64,000 bases of DNA from the NCBI GenBank assembly GCA_001600415.1, contig BCJX01000007.1, forward strand, positions 242,543 through 306,542, written 5' to 3'. Position 1 is the first letter of the stretch, and the number at the start of each line of letters is the position of its first letter. Shown here piece by piece: positions 20,606 through 32,277 of this stretch. The position numbers and the translations under genes are program-made. The DNA is from Pascua guehoae (lineage: Eukaryota; Basidiomycota; Tremellomycetes; Trichosporonales; Trichosporonaceae). Under the pieces are notes generated by a model, which did not search any database, had not been told where the DNA came from, and was given only the letters and a program-made list of their open reading frames with translations.

Positions 20606-20957
20606 GAGTACAGCAGACATACCTCCCGGACGTGTGGGTGAATCAACCGAGAGTGCTGTACTCGGTCGCATAGTGAGCTGTTTAGCTGGACACGCTACGG
20701 GGGACGTGATACACTACACTGCGCGACCGATTTGGACAACATACGCTCGTACTCGACTCGTCGCTCGAGCCTCCAATGCTCACTGATCCCACTTGTCGTT
20801 ACAACTCGAGCACTCACTCACGCTCTTCGACAGCTCAGGCTGTGCATAGGCCCGACTACCAGGCTATGCGGGCGTTCCGACGAGGTTACGTGCAGAACTC
20901 CGCTGGGGGTTTCGGATCAAACGCCATGAAAACACATGATCCAGACCGCCAAAGATA

Positions 20958-21091
20958 CAGAGGGTGTCAAAACAGGACGAATAATGACGGAGAGTGAGTC
21001 TGTATTCTTGCAAGATATCCACGTCTGCAGCAGCTCAGCATCCGCATGCCTCGGCATCCCTACGCATTTCTCGTTCCTTTGACACCCTCTG
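20958..21091. mobile_element. short inverted-repeat element, copy C (134 bp)
   Basis: Both ends begin CAGAGGGTGTCAAA. The right arm read inward continues through GCGTAGGGATGCCGAGGCAT, which also occurs in copies A and B. The interior is non-coding. This copy lies in the 3' flank of the questin-oxidase-like gene. Confidence 0.75.
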
Positions 21092-21257
21092 GACGCGATT
21101 CGTGGCTTTTGCGCACGCAGCATGTTTCAATGCTAGCGCGTCCATCAACCTCCTGCAATTATTCATTCCCTTGTCCTTTTTTCTGGTGTTTGTACAATTC
21201 CCTTCTGACAGTGGCGATTCCGAGCATGCGAGTAAGCCTAATAAACTCGCCCACCAC

Positions 21258-23370
21258 TCAAACGCCAAACCTCGCCGTCTCCTTTGGAAGCTCCCACGCC
21301 CCATCAAAGCCGAGCGCCGACCGGTCCCACTCGTTGTCGTGTTCGCCCTCCTTGACCCAGCCCTGTGCCTCCATTACCTTGCCAGCGACACGCACGAACA
21401 CGGAGCCATCCACTGCGCCGAGGCCCGGGACGGCCTCGGAGCCATCCGGGTTGAGGGCGCCGGGGACGCTCCCCGGGGGCTTGTGGCCGTACAGCGTGGA
21501 AAAGTAGAGGAGTGACCGGATCGTCTTGGGGACATGGGCGTCTGGGGAATTTGTCAGTCCGTCTTTCCCCCTCTGCGTGCAGGGAGAGTACTAACCGCGA
21601 TGGGCGAGGGCGTGGCCTACAATCTCCATCCAGGGGTTCTGCTCCTCTGCCCGCGCGGGGTCGCCGAGCGCCTCGAGCTTGCCCTCCTTCGCCAGCCGGC
21701 CACCACCCGTCGGCTGGTCAGTGTAGCTCATGACCTCGGCGGGGAAGATGTGCGGGCGGCCGCGGGCGGTGAGGACCTGGAAGACCGCGAGGGCAAAGCT
21801 CTGGAGCAGCGCGCGCCGGTCCTTGGCGGCGAGGTAGGGCATGTAGGACGGCACAAAGATTGCAGACGTGAGTGCGTGCATCTGGTCGGTCAGCTAGCAG
21901 CGGGGGCGATCTAGAGGTGGGGGAGACTGACGATGAAAAAGTCGACGCGGATCTCGTGGCCGGGCCGGCTTGTCGCGCCCGTGATCAAGGTCGTGAGCCA
22001 CGCCACCTCCTCGAACCGCGCCTTGACGCCATCGTCGGACATGTCGGACAGGTCCCAGCGCGCGACGAGATCCTGGATCTCGGCGACACACGCCGGCGTG
22101 AGCGTCTCGAGGACCACGGCCTTGAGCGCCTTGTTCGCGACAAAGGGCGGGAGCTTGAAGCTCGGGAGGCTCAGGAAGTCGTGGTACAGCTGGATCAGAG
22201 GTTTGGGCGGGCCGCTCGCGGGGGGAAGCGGTGTCTGCGGCCAGCCGAGCGGGTAGAGCTTGGCATTGTAGTCGATCGGGTGGAGGCAGGTCTGCGCCAG
22301 CCTGTCCATGTCAGTACGACTTTGGATAGGCAAGGTCGTCTCGTCTTACCCCTCGGCAAACACCATGGGGTCGTCAAACTCGAGGCCGTAGCCAATGTGG
22401 ATGATCGGGTGGACGACACCGGCAAACAGCGCGTTGAGCATCGATGGGCCCTTGTCGGGCGGCCCGACGTTGGACTCGGGGTCGAAAATGTACTTTTGCA
22501 ACGCCGCCTTCATGCCCAGGCGCTGCGTCTCGGCGTGGAAGAAGGGGAGATACCGCGAGTACGACCTGGGGGTGTCAGTTCTTCATCGCATAGCCCCAGA
22601 GCATGGCGGCAGCGAGCAGGCCGATATTCTGCAACAATGTGACGATAGGGGGGGGGGGGGGGGTACGCCTCTCCCCATTCCATGGTTGACATGGAAGTCT
22701 TGGACAAGCAACCTGCGGACAGCCACCTCGGGTGCGAACACTACCTGAACACTCGAAGCAACACGGCCACTTCCTCAGTATGACACCGGCCGAGATCATG
22801 CGCAGGTGCGGATAGTCGTTCTGCACGACTGCCTTGACCACGCCGTCAATGTGCACCGTTGGCACAGACCTCTCTGCCCGCGCCGGCGCGTCGATTCCAA
22901 CACTCACTCCTTGTTCCCCAGCCACCTGGGATCAGCCCAGTTCTCCGCCGTAATCTCGTCAGGCAGAGCCTTTGCCGCCTCGTCTCGCCCATCGTCCAGG
23001 GGGTCAATGGACGTAAGATACTGCCGATCATGCTCCCACGTCGCCTGCAAGAGGTCCGGCGGCGCGCCGAGCGCGTACCGCGCGAGCGCCGCGTGCGTAA
23101 AGTGGTTGTGCGCGTCTGAAGCCAGTAAGCAAAAAGAAACAAACTCGCGTGAGGATGTTGTGTGGCAGTGGCAAACTCACAGCGCCGCTGTCCCTCCCAC
23201 ATATCGTACCCCCTATCGTTCTCCTCGAGCACCCGCCGCACCGCCGCAGTACTCGCGGGCGTGGGGCCGGGAAAGCCAAATAGCAGCGACGGGCGCGCCT
23301 GGGAGCGCGGAAAGTTGGCCGCCCACGGCGGCGCCTGCCGGAGTGGTGCGGGTTGGGTGGTGCTGCCCAT
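21258..23370 (-). CDS. questin oxidase-like protein (DUF4243 family)
   Basis: ATG at 23370 and stop TGA at 21258-21260. Several short introns separate recognisable blocks: FHNHFTHAALARYALGA (after an early intron), YPHLRMISAGVI, LPFFHAETQRLGMKAALQKY, NALFAGVVHPIIHIGYGLEF, HALTSAIFVPSYMPYL and LLQSFALAVFQVLTARGRP, ending with PKTIRSLLYFSTLYGHKPPG and an AGKVMEAQGWVKEG region. These are hallmarks of the questin oxidase-like family, whose founding members cleave an anthraquinone ring in geodin-type polyketide pathways; most relatives have unknown substrates. The histidines in FHNH..H and HPIIHIG are likely metal or substrate ligands. There is no signal peptide. One intron (about 22570-22790) contains a 16-nt G run. 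No polyketide synthase lies in the window. Confidence 0.75.
22648..22663. repeat. poly-G tract (16 G) in intron
   Basis: A homopolymer run inside an intron of the questin-oxidase-like gene, so poly-C in the sense orientation. Confidence 0.85.
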
Positions 23371-24153
23371 GATGGTGTTGCGATCAGCAATGGCGGCGGT
23401 CAGTGCGATCACCCGCGGGGCTCAGCGTTCATATCGTGTGAGTAAAGGGGCTCCGTGGGGTGGCCACCTGCCAATGCCGGTGACCGACCCAGTGACAGCC
23501 TTGTCATGTGTCATGTGTCATGTACTGGTCCCCTGTACTCTATAAGGGGTCGGGGTCGGGAGGGCGGTGGAGTATTTATTCAGCAGCCGTGTCGCTCAGC
23601 AGCCGTCGCTCAGCAGCCGCCTCGTATGGTTGCCCTTGCGGCCTTGCTCCTCGGTTGCCGAACCATGCGGTACGCGGCATGTCCTGGCAGGCAGGCAGAC
23701 GTAGATGACCCGTGACGTTTGGTAGCCGCAGCGGCAACTTGTCCCCGAACGCCGAGAACCCCGCATCAATTGGAGCATGGATTATGCAAAGACGAGCACG
23801 GCTGTGGGGTAGTGATCGGCAGAGGCCGGCCGATTCAGTGATATCACGTGATCTGGCCCGCGTCTTCTGGTGGATCTTTCGAATTACGTAATGTAAAGTA
23901 TGGACTGGATTTAACCGACGATTCACCCGGCACCGAACGTGCCTGATTTCCATTCCTTCTCGTAATCTGTGGCCAAGTGACCTCGTGACGTCAGAAACGC
24001 AACTTTGGATTCTGCAACGTTCGTCCAATGTGGGCAGGGGGCGCCTTGGCGACGCTTCGACGCATAGTCCTCCAGGCCTAGCGTGAAAGATATAAGAAAG
24101 TTTTGCTTCGCTCGGGCGTTTCGCGCTTATCCCCCCGCCTTGCATCAACTGAC
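23371..24153. promoter_or_regulatory. divergent promoter, questin-oxidase-like / carboxylesterase
   Basis: 0.8 kb between two genes transcribed apart. A GATATAAG box at 24088-24095, about 60 bp before the esterase ATG, is a good TATA candidate. A 190-codon open frame on the minus strand here has no domain and overlaps the TATA region; I do not accept it. Confidence 0.45.
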
Positions 24154-26563
24154 ATGCTTGGAATCGCCTTTTGGAGTGTGCTGTTTGCTTCGCTCGCGCT
24201 CGCTGCGCCCGTCGACGAGCGCGGGTCGGGTGCGAGCGGTAGGGGCTCTGTCAAGGCGCGCATCACGCCGGCGACGGCCAACGGGTCGACGGTGACGATT
24301 ACGGGCGTGTCGGGGTCGGGCGTGGATGTCTTCCACGGCATCCCGTTTGCAGAGTCGCGTGAGTCGCGTACACGTTGACAACCGTTGGCCAAGTGTCAGC
24401 GGATAGCTGACACTCCGAAGCCATTGGCGACCTGCGCTTTGCCCGCCCACAGCCCAAAGTCTACGACGCGCACGTGAGCGCGACCGTCCCGCCCCCGGCG
24501 TGCCTGCAGTACACGGACGGCGTGTCGAGCAGCCCCGGATACTATGGCATCAGCGAGGACTGCCTCACGCTCAACGTCATGGTCCCCGAGGGCCATGTGG
24601 GCTGCGACTCTGGCCTGCCCGTCATGGTGTGGATGTGCGTTGTCTCGAGGTAGTGTATGGAGCTGATACGCAGCTACGGGGGAGGATTCTATGGCGGTGC
24701 GGGGTCCAAGTTTCTCAGTCCCAACCTCGTCCGGTATGGCGCTCGGACGGTACGTTTTCGCAGCAAGGCGGGGTGCTCACATTAGGACCGGCCGTTTATC
24801 CTCGTCACGTTCAACTACCGCCTGTCGATCTTTGGATGGGGGTGAGTCCTCTCGGGGCCCGGCGGTGTGGCTCACACCCAAGCTATGGCAAGGAGATTGC
24901 CGAGAACGGCGCGGCCAACCTTGGCCTGCGCGACCAGATTGCCGCGCTCGAGTGGCTCCAGGAGAACATTGGCGCGTTTGGCGGGGACCCGAAGAAAGTC
25001 AGTTGGAGCGGGAGAGTGTCGATGGGACACATGCTGACGAGCTAGGTTACCGTCTTTGGGCAGTCTGCGGGCGCCGTGTCGATCGGCCTCCTGATGCTCA
25101 ACGAGACGACCGACCTCTTCCGCGGTGCAGTGAGCTCACCGCCCAGCCCAGTGTCCACCAACTGACATTGACCAGATTCTCATGTCGGGCGCGCAGGCAT
25201 CGTTACCACTCGGCCCGACGGACGAGATCTGGCAGGCACCCTACGACGGCGTCGTCGCCGAGGCCGGGTGCAACAACACGAACCAAAGCTCGTTCGAGTG
25301 CCTCAAGGCCCTGCCAGCCGACAAGCTCCTCAACGCGACGCTCGCGTACAAGTGGGACGTGCCCCAGAGCTACCAGCCGTGAGTCCTGCGCCGAGCCAAG
25401 GGCTGAGGGCACCTCTGATAAAAGATACTTTTGGGGCCCTTCCATTGACGGCGACCTCATTACCGACTCGCCCCAGCGGCTCATCGCCCAGGGCAAGTTT
25501 GCCCGCATCCCCTTCATCACCGGAAACGTAAAGGACGAGTGAGTGGGCGCATTCATTCACAGCGTTGTACGCTGACGAGTTCTCCAGGGGCACAGACCTC
25601 GTGAATCCCAACAATGTGACGCTCAGGGCGGACCAGGACATTGTCGGCTTCCTCGACAACATGTACCCCGTGTCGCCCCGCGACGATGTCGTGCAGCAGA
25701 TTGTTGAGCACTACCCCAACGACCCAGCTCTCGGGTGGTAAGTACCCCACTGGCAGATCCAATCTTACGACGCAGCCCGTTTGACACTGGCAACAACACG
25801 TTTGGTTTCGAGCCCGTGTACGTGTACCCAAACCCCGTCGAGCCATTCTCGTGTTTCTTACCACGTCCCAGATACAAACAAGCGGCGGCCATCGCCAACG
25901 ACGCCATGTTTGTCTCGCGCCGCCGCTGGTTCCAGCGCCAGGCAAACATGCACGGCTTCAACAAGACGTGGGCCTACGAGTGGCAGGGGTTTACTCCCCA
26001 CCCCTCGTCGTATGTCGGAAGCACGTACGGCAACGCCAACCAGACGGGCATGGCGCCCCGCGCCGCCGGTCCCGACATTGACAAGGCGTACAAAGGAAGT
26101 GAGAGTCGATTAGTCCCAACAGCAAAACCCTTGCAAAGCCCCAACTGACACCCAGTCACTCACTCTGCCGACATTCCGTTCGTCTTTGGCGTCATCACCC
26201 CCGAGACAAATTACACGGCCGGCCCCATCGCCCTCTCCGAAGCCATGATGAACTACTGGTACGTCCCCCACCCCGCCCTCGCTGACCACCAGGATCAATT
26301 TCGTCTACCACCTCGATCCCAACGGCGTCAATATTCCCCCTCCAGGCGAGTCTGACTGCGAGGACGAAGGCACAATGAACACGACATACTGGCACCCTCA
26401 CACGTTCCCGGCCAACAAGAACTCGCTCCTCATGCTCCCCGAAAAGATGGAAATGTTCCAGGACACGTTCCGCGAGGATGGCAATGCCCTCTTCAACGAG
26501 GAAGAAATTGCACACGCGCTCAATCTCAAGCGCCGCAGTATGCTGCCGCCCGGTGCTTATTGA
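24154..26563 (+). CDS. secreted type-B carboxylesterase/lipase
   Basis: ATG 24154 opens a signal peptide ([20 protein letters not shown]). About nine short introns follow; splices such as GTGAGT 24358, GTGCGT near 24637 and GTACGT near 24751 restore one frame. The catalytic machinery of the cholinesterase-like alpha/beta hydrolases is present: oxyanion hole YGGGFYGG, nucleophile elbow [14 protein letters not shown] (Ser), acid residue in [11 protein letters not shown], and histidine in [11 protein letters not shown]. Cysteines around SEDCLTLNV and AGCNN..FECL fit the conserved disulfide loops. Several N-x-S/T sites suggest glycosylation. Such enzymes hydrolyse esters of lipids or sterols outside the cell; specificity cannot be read here. 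It ends at TGA 26561-26563. Confidence 0.85.
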
Positions 26564-28320
26564 CGAGGTTGGAGTCGAGTAGGTGGTGGGGTGATCTTAT
26601 AAAATCGCGTCGGGAATGTCGTACTCGATGCGTGCTTGTGCTTGTGGGCGAAGAGAACACGCGTGAAAACGAGATTATATATACTTATATGCATATCTAC
26701 CGTCGTCTAAGGTCTGTTTGGATTGTCCGCCATTCATTCGCACGCCTTTGACGCGCACTTTTGATGTGGTCGCTGTTCGTGAGGTGCGACATTACATATC
26801 AAGGGTGCAGGCGCGCCTGTCTAACGTGTTTCATGGGTGATGAACTTCTGCGGCCAAGATTTGCCCACTGCGCTGCTGCGAGAGCAGAAGACGCCACACC
26901 ACCCCCTATCCAACCACGTTGACAAGATACCCATACAGCGTATGTCAAAAAGGAACATGAGGGACACAAGGGTTGCGGTGGCATGCTGCTCTGAGGTGCT
27001 TCTGATGAGCGTTCAGCAGCGCGAGATACATCTCCCCCGCGCCACTCACGTTCCTTTTTGACGTACACTGTACAGTACATGTGCCGCGCATTGGCAGACC
27101 GGGAGGACCGAGGTAGTTGCAGACCTGGTCCAACCTCTTTGTGTGTTTTGATGGAAGGTGCCTCTGTGTTCTTGTGCCAGGTGTCTCTGTGTGTTCTGGA
27201 AGGTGTCTCGGTGTAGTCTTCTCGTGCCAGGCGTCTTCGTGTTCTCTGACAGCTGTCTCCGCTACCCCATATCCACAACCCCAGCACCCAGCATGTCCAT
27301 AGGCGCCTGCACAGCCCGTCCAATGTACGAGTCGGTGTTTCTCCTGCCGTGCCCTCTGCACGGTTCTTCGTACAAGTGGCACCAAGTCGTGCTGGCCAGC
27401 CCAGGAGGGACAGTTTGCTTCCGTCCACCACAGGCTTCCACGCGCGACTGCTCAAACTTCCACCACTTCGCCGTCTCAAGTATACAAGTGCGACCAGTAT
27501 TGCGACTGCCACGTTGTCAGGCGCACCTGTAGGGTCTCGTGCAATGCCATCCCCCCCGGTCTCGAGGCTGTAGTCGGTGCATGGTGGACATTATATGGTA
27601 CAAGTCACCCTGCTTCCTTGGGGCCATCGTTGAGGTAGACAGTGTCCATGCTCAACGTCGTGCTGAGCTCAATGTGGCAGCCTCGATACTTTCTGGCTGC
27701 ACCTGTACAAGTACTCCAGGACACTGCTGGTGTCGCCTTTCGTGACCTGACGGGCACAGTCATAGACCTGGGACGGCGCTAATCCTTTCGGGGGCCCCCT
27801 TTCGGCCGACTGAGCAGCAGCTAAACTAGCCGGTATTGCCGGTTCTGTATTTAGCAGGCCCTAGTTGGTAGCGCTCTCTTGGCATGCTGTGGACATGTGG
27901 ATACTAGTGCGTCCCGACTAGGCTATCTCGTCGCGTTGATGACGTTTACGTGACACGCTAACAATTCAGGCTCAGTGCCGTGTCCATGTCGCGGATGGCT
28001 GCTGAGATGACAAGGTACATGCTTTGTAGAGGCCCCAACAACACATCAGAGACCTTTGTCTTGATGCTGGGCACCGTTCATGGATGCTGGGCACCGCGTT
28101 CATGGCGCAGATGGCTGCTAAGACGAAAGGGCATCCATCACCTTGCTTTGTGAAATATGAATCATCCCTTGGGATTGCTCTTAAACTCTGCTCGAGTGAC
28201 CATCGGCACAAACGACACACATTAGAGACCATTTTCATGAGTTGGTTTTCCGGTACTGATGATATTGTATTATGAGTCATGTATATAAGTCGCACACCTA
28301 GGTGCCGGCCCTGTGTATTT
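26564..28320. other. 1.75-kb intergenic with element D
   Basis: Holds element copy D, an imperfect GTGTCT/GTGCCAGG-type tandem stretch (27150-27250), a small duplication (GGATGCTGGGCACCG near 28066 and 28083) and no supportable gene. It is the 3' flank of both neighbouring genes. Confidence 0.45.
26936..27070. mobile_element. short inverted-repeat element, copy D (135 bp)
   Basis: Left end CAGCGTATGTCAAAAAGGAA, right end read inward CAGTGTACGTCAAAAAGGAA. It shares the GTCAAAAAGG core and the size with copies A-C. It lies alone, about 6 kb from copy C. No target duplication is evident. Confidence 0.7.
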
Positions 28321-30693
28321 TTACTGGCGCTTGTCCGAAAGCTCGCCCTTGACATCACTGTCAGTCGCGCCCTTGCTTCCCGACGCGGTGGACGTGGACC
28401 AGTCCTCGTCGTCGTCAATGCTGCGCTTGTCGGTGAGAATGGGGTTGTCGAGGCCGAGCGAGCAGAGCAAGAGGAGCGCCGAGAATCCCATACCACTCGC
28501 GCACAGCAGGCGTTGGACGTGCTGGTACGAGCCGTCGACGGCCTCGCGGGCCACAGAGCCGACGGGGTTGGTGATAATCCACTTGATCGGGTTGCCGAAT
28601 ACCTGGGCGGCCTGGGCGGCGGCGTCGGGGACGACACCCTCGAGGGCCGACGCGAGCTTGCCGGGCAGGACGTTTGTCCAGATTGCGCCTGTGATGGCGC
28701 CGCCGAGACCGGCACCGACTTGGAAGCTGAAGTTAGCGTTTTTGTGACACGTGGGGGATATGCGAGTGGAAGCGTGTGTGTGAACTAACCAGGCAAAGTA
28801 CAGGGCCGAGATGACGGCGACGTGCTCGTGCTTGACAACGGCCTGGAGGCCAGTCTGAACCGAGTTTTGCGCAAATGCACCTGAGAACGGGGTTAGTATA
28901 CCGAGAGTGTGTGTCTCTGCCGCTCGCTCATCTACTCACCAGCGATACCAATCAGGACCTCACCGCCGATCAGACCAGCCAGGTCAGAGCTGGTGTGGCC
29001 GCCACGGTAGCGGTACAGAATACCGTACGAGACAAGGTACAGAACCGAGCCGAGGATGGCGAATGGCTTGACGCGGCCGACGTATCGGACAATCACACCG
29101 AGGACAAGACCGGAGACGGCCATGGTGCAGTTTGCAATCTTGGAGATACTGGTAGCGGCATCGACCGAACTGTGGCGTTAATTTTCAAACCTTCTTGAGG
29201 GGCTGGGTGCATGACCCCAGGGTTACCACTACTCACCGGCCAAAGGCGACGACGAGGGTAAAGTAAAGGTATGTGCTCTGGGCGGCACCTGTCATGGTGA
29301 CAATGACACCCATGGCGAGAGAGAGAATAATGTGGCGGTTCTTGAGGAGGCGGAAGGGGATGATGGGGTGGCGCGCAAACTTCCACTCCCAGATGACGAA
29401 CGCAGGAACGGACACGGTAAAGCCAATGACGATGGGGGCGATAATGTCTGCCGTCTTCCACTTGCTCGCCTTGCCGCCGCCGAGGGTGAGGGGGATGAGG
29501 CAGAGACAGATTGACGCGCACAGGAAGAAGAGGCCGATAACGTCTGCCTTCCAGAAAAAGTTGTTCCAGAAGCTGCGCTTGCGAATCATTTCCGCCGGGC
29601 CCGGGATGCCGCGGAACAGACCCTGGCGCTTGGCCTTGAGCGACGTGAAGATGATGATGAGGAAGAGCGGGATGGCCAGCACCGGCCACGACAGAGCGCC
29701 AAAGCCGTAGCCCCACCGCCACGCGCCGGCGACCGCCGCGCCGCCGCCCGCCTCGAGGATCTTTTTGGCAATCACACCACTCGCCCATGCGTTGATGACG
29801 GCGTGCAGACTCCTGCAAGAGTGTGAGCGTGTGTGATAGTACAGTGTGGGTTGTCTACGCACGGGATCATGGAAAAGAAGAGACGCCAGCGCAGCGATGT
29901 CGAGTCGGCAATGATAATGTACAGGAAAACTGATTGTCAGTGGCGCGCGCGCGAGGCTTCTTCAAGCCTTGTGGCCTACTATTTTGGGCACCCTGGGAGT
30001 GTCAGTATTATTTCAGAGGATGATGGATGGCCCAAGTCAAACTCACAAAGCCAAAGACGTAGATGATGAGGCCGCCAGCGAGGGAACCAAAGTTTGTGGC
30101 AGTGGCCATGACAATGTAGCCGACAATGTAGAACAGGGTGCCGGCAAAGAGCACAAACGGACGGCCGAGGTAGTCCATAATCTTGGCCCAGACGGGCTGC
30201 GATGACGAGGCAATGGCGGCGCGCAGGACTGAGAGCGTAGCGGTCTGGCCCGCCGCGTTCCATTCACTGACGGCCGCAGCCTGGAAGGGCGTGTTGGTCA
30301 TGCCCGAGACACTGCGGATGGGGTCAGCTCAAAAATCAAGCCCAGGGGGTGGCGCCCTAGTGTCCACATTGCGTACGCACCCGCGTCCATCTGCACTTGT
30401 TAGCACTCGGCCATGTCACACGACCAGTCACACGACCACGCGAGCCACCCAAGGGGGCAGCCAAGGGGCCAGACGTCTAAAAATACAACAACCTACTCAC
30501 AACTGCCAAGAATGATACCAATGTAGAGCATAATCTTGTCAAACGACGTAAACGTGCTGACAATGGCCTCGATGCGCGCGACACCGGGCGACTTTTCCTC
30601 CTTGAGGCTGTCGGCGTCGCGCTCGTGCGACGTCGTCGGCGACATGTCTTCGGGGTCGTCCCGCTCGTTCCGGGGGGCGCGTGGCTCGGCCAT
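28321..30693 (-). CDS. MFS siderophore-iron transporter-like (SIT/ARN)
   Basis: ATG 30693, stop 28321. The N-terminal ~45 residues are charged and Asp/Glu-rich; the rest is a 14-helix MFS pattern. Recognisable segments: FDKIMLYIGIILGS, SSSQPVWAKIMDYLGRPFVL (the cytosolic loop between helices 2 and 3 typical of SIT proteins), FGSLAGGLIIYVFG, WRWGYGFGALSWPVLAIPLF, KFARHPIIPFRLLKNRH, GMTNTPFQAAAVSEWNAAGQ, IGGEVLIGIAGE and VGAGLGGAITGAIW. The family imports ferric siderophores by proton symport at the plasma membrane. A 10-nt microexon (30381-30390) is needed to keep the frame. It is divergent from a ferric reductase and shares a GATA-site promoter, which supports an iron role. The siderophore type is unknown. 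Confidence 0.8.
30381..30390 (-). other. 10-nt microexon
   Basis: On the minus strand ATGGACGCGG is flanked by CTAACAAGTGCAG before and GTGCGTACGC after. Exon 1 ends in phase 1, and the next exon starts TGTCTCGGGC. Without these ten bases the frame meets TGA at once; with them it reads through as YGRGVSGM. Confidence 0.7.
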
Positions 30694-31135
30694 GTCGTCG
30701 CCTTTTTTGTGCGTGTGCAAGGAGGGGCTGGGGTGGAAAATGAAAGTGAGAGTGGGTTGAGGTGAGATGAGATGAAGAGGGGAATCCACCGCGTTCATGC
30801 ATCCATTTTAAAAGGTGGCAGTCTGCACAATGGCGCGGTGCGCACCGGGCGTCATGTCCGAGTCATTGCCGCAGCTGCTGGGATGCCCATCATGTGCCCG
30901 CGGGACAAACTTTTTTTTTTTTTTTTTTTTCCTTCTCTTTTCTTGCCTTCTCGGTTCTGGGCCCCTGCGTGTCTGGGCCCGCGGGCAACATGGATCGCAT
31001 CTGGTATGCAAGGTAGTAGTAGTGTGGATGGTGTGGGTGGAGCCCTAGCGAATTATGGTTGGTGCCCTCTGCGTCCCAGTTGGCCGTTGTTTCATCCACA
31101 TCGGCCGACTTTGGTCGCGTCAGGTACTCGTGGTA

Positions 31136-31144
31136 ATCAGATAG
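31136..31144 (+). promoter_or_regulatory. near-consensus iron GATA site
   Basis: ATCAGATAG differs by one base from ATCWGATAA, the site of fungal iron-responsive GATA repressors of the SreA/Sfu1/Cir1 type. It is roughly 450 bp from the transporter start. Confidence 0.35.
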
Positions 31145-32037
31145 CGCGAGCCGACTGCACACGGGTACGGTACGCAGGTACAGAAATGGTACGCTTGGGT
31201 GCTAATTGTCCCGTCCGGCCGACACGGGTGCGAATGCCAAGCTTTTTCTCGCCAGACTCGGCACGCTTGGACTTTGTACATTCCGCAAAACGCCAGGGTC
31301 AAAGACAAATCTACCACTCCAGTACATTGTTGTGCACGACAGTACATGTTTGTACTGGTCGTGCAAACTCGCACTCTTCACTTTGGTGTGCAGTCCCAGG
31401 CTTGGCAGGGACTTGTTCGGTCGGTGCATCCGCAGCTTTTTGCCCGGCACAAAAGCCCATTCCAGGGGTGCCTAGCTAGGCCTAGCTGCAGCTGCGAGAT
31501 CTACGGGTGCCAGTGGCGTTTCGACCTGAGGTGGTGGTGAGCCGTGCCTTTTGTTGTGCTTGTTTGCATCTATGCATCTCTCTCTCAAAGGCAGGCCCGA
31601 CCCGGACCCNGGGGGGGGGGGGGGAGAGTAACTGCGCACGTCTGCTGCGCATGTCCTGCATGTCCTGTAGGACGTGTAGGACGTGTGCGCCATGCAGCAT
31701 TGAGATGGATGTGCATTGACGACTCGGATCTACTGGAACATGGCATATGGACATGGCGCACATGGCGTGTCGTGTACCATGTGGCATTATTTTGGAGAAC
31801 AAAAGTGGATCCGCGTCACGGGGGGATTAGGTACAGTACTGTAGCGAGTGCCCGAGGACCCACCCGTTCCGCGTTCCTTGCTTGCGACGCGATGGCCGGC
31901 CGATAAGGGTGCCAATCAGCGAACACTTAAAGGCCGGCCACCCACATGGTATGACTGGGGCCATGGGGCCTGCAGCCTGGGGCTGCCTTCGGTTAGGTGG
32001 AGGGGAGGGGCAAAAAAAGAAAGGAAGCAAACGGGCT

Positions 32038-32046
32038 ATCTGATAA
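32038..32046 (+). promoter_or_regulatory. iron-responsive GATA-factor site
   Basis: ATCTGATAA is a perfect ATCWGATAA match, 232 bp upstream of the ferric reductase ATG. In other fungi this sequence binds SreA-type GATA repressors that shut off iron uptake when iron is plentiful. Confidence 0.6.
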
Positions 32047-32127
32047 TTCCCGCCTTGGCAAAATTGGTGCGCCCGCCCACCCCCCCCCCCCAAAACCCGG
32101 AAAGGGCCCCCCAAAATGGGTGGTTTT

Positions 32128-32144
32128 GGGGGGGGGGGGGGGGG

Positions 32145-32175
<31 letters not shown>
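32128..32175. repeat. G19-CG-C27 homopolymer palindrome
   Basis: A run of 19 G is followed by CG and then 27 C. It could form a perfect G/C hairpin, or it may be an assembly artefact joining opposite homopolymers. It is 100-150 bp before the ferric reductase start. Confidence 0.75.
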
Positions 32176-32277
32176 GCAGCCCGCTAAGTCGACACACCAT
32201 ATCCATTCTTACACATCCCACTCATACCATTCGCATTTGCATGTCTTGCCCCCCCCCATCTTGATCTTTTCCCGCCA

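Larger units (their letters stand above)
30694..32277. promoter_or_regulatory. shared iron-gene promoter region
   Basis: 1.58 kb between the siderophore transporter and the ferric reductase. Contains a T20 tract (30911-30930), an N plus G14 run (31610-31624), two GATA-factor-like sites, a TCCTGCATGTCCTGTAGGAC stretch near 31670 and a large G/C palindrome. No gene found. Confidence 0.6.

Noticed and set aside
23576..24148. 190-codon minus-strand ORF
   Set aside because: It covers the promoter and TATA box of the carboxylesterase and has no recognisable feature.
26799..27512. 237-codon minus-strand ORF
   Set aside because: It runs through element copy D and tandem repeats and lacks protein character.
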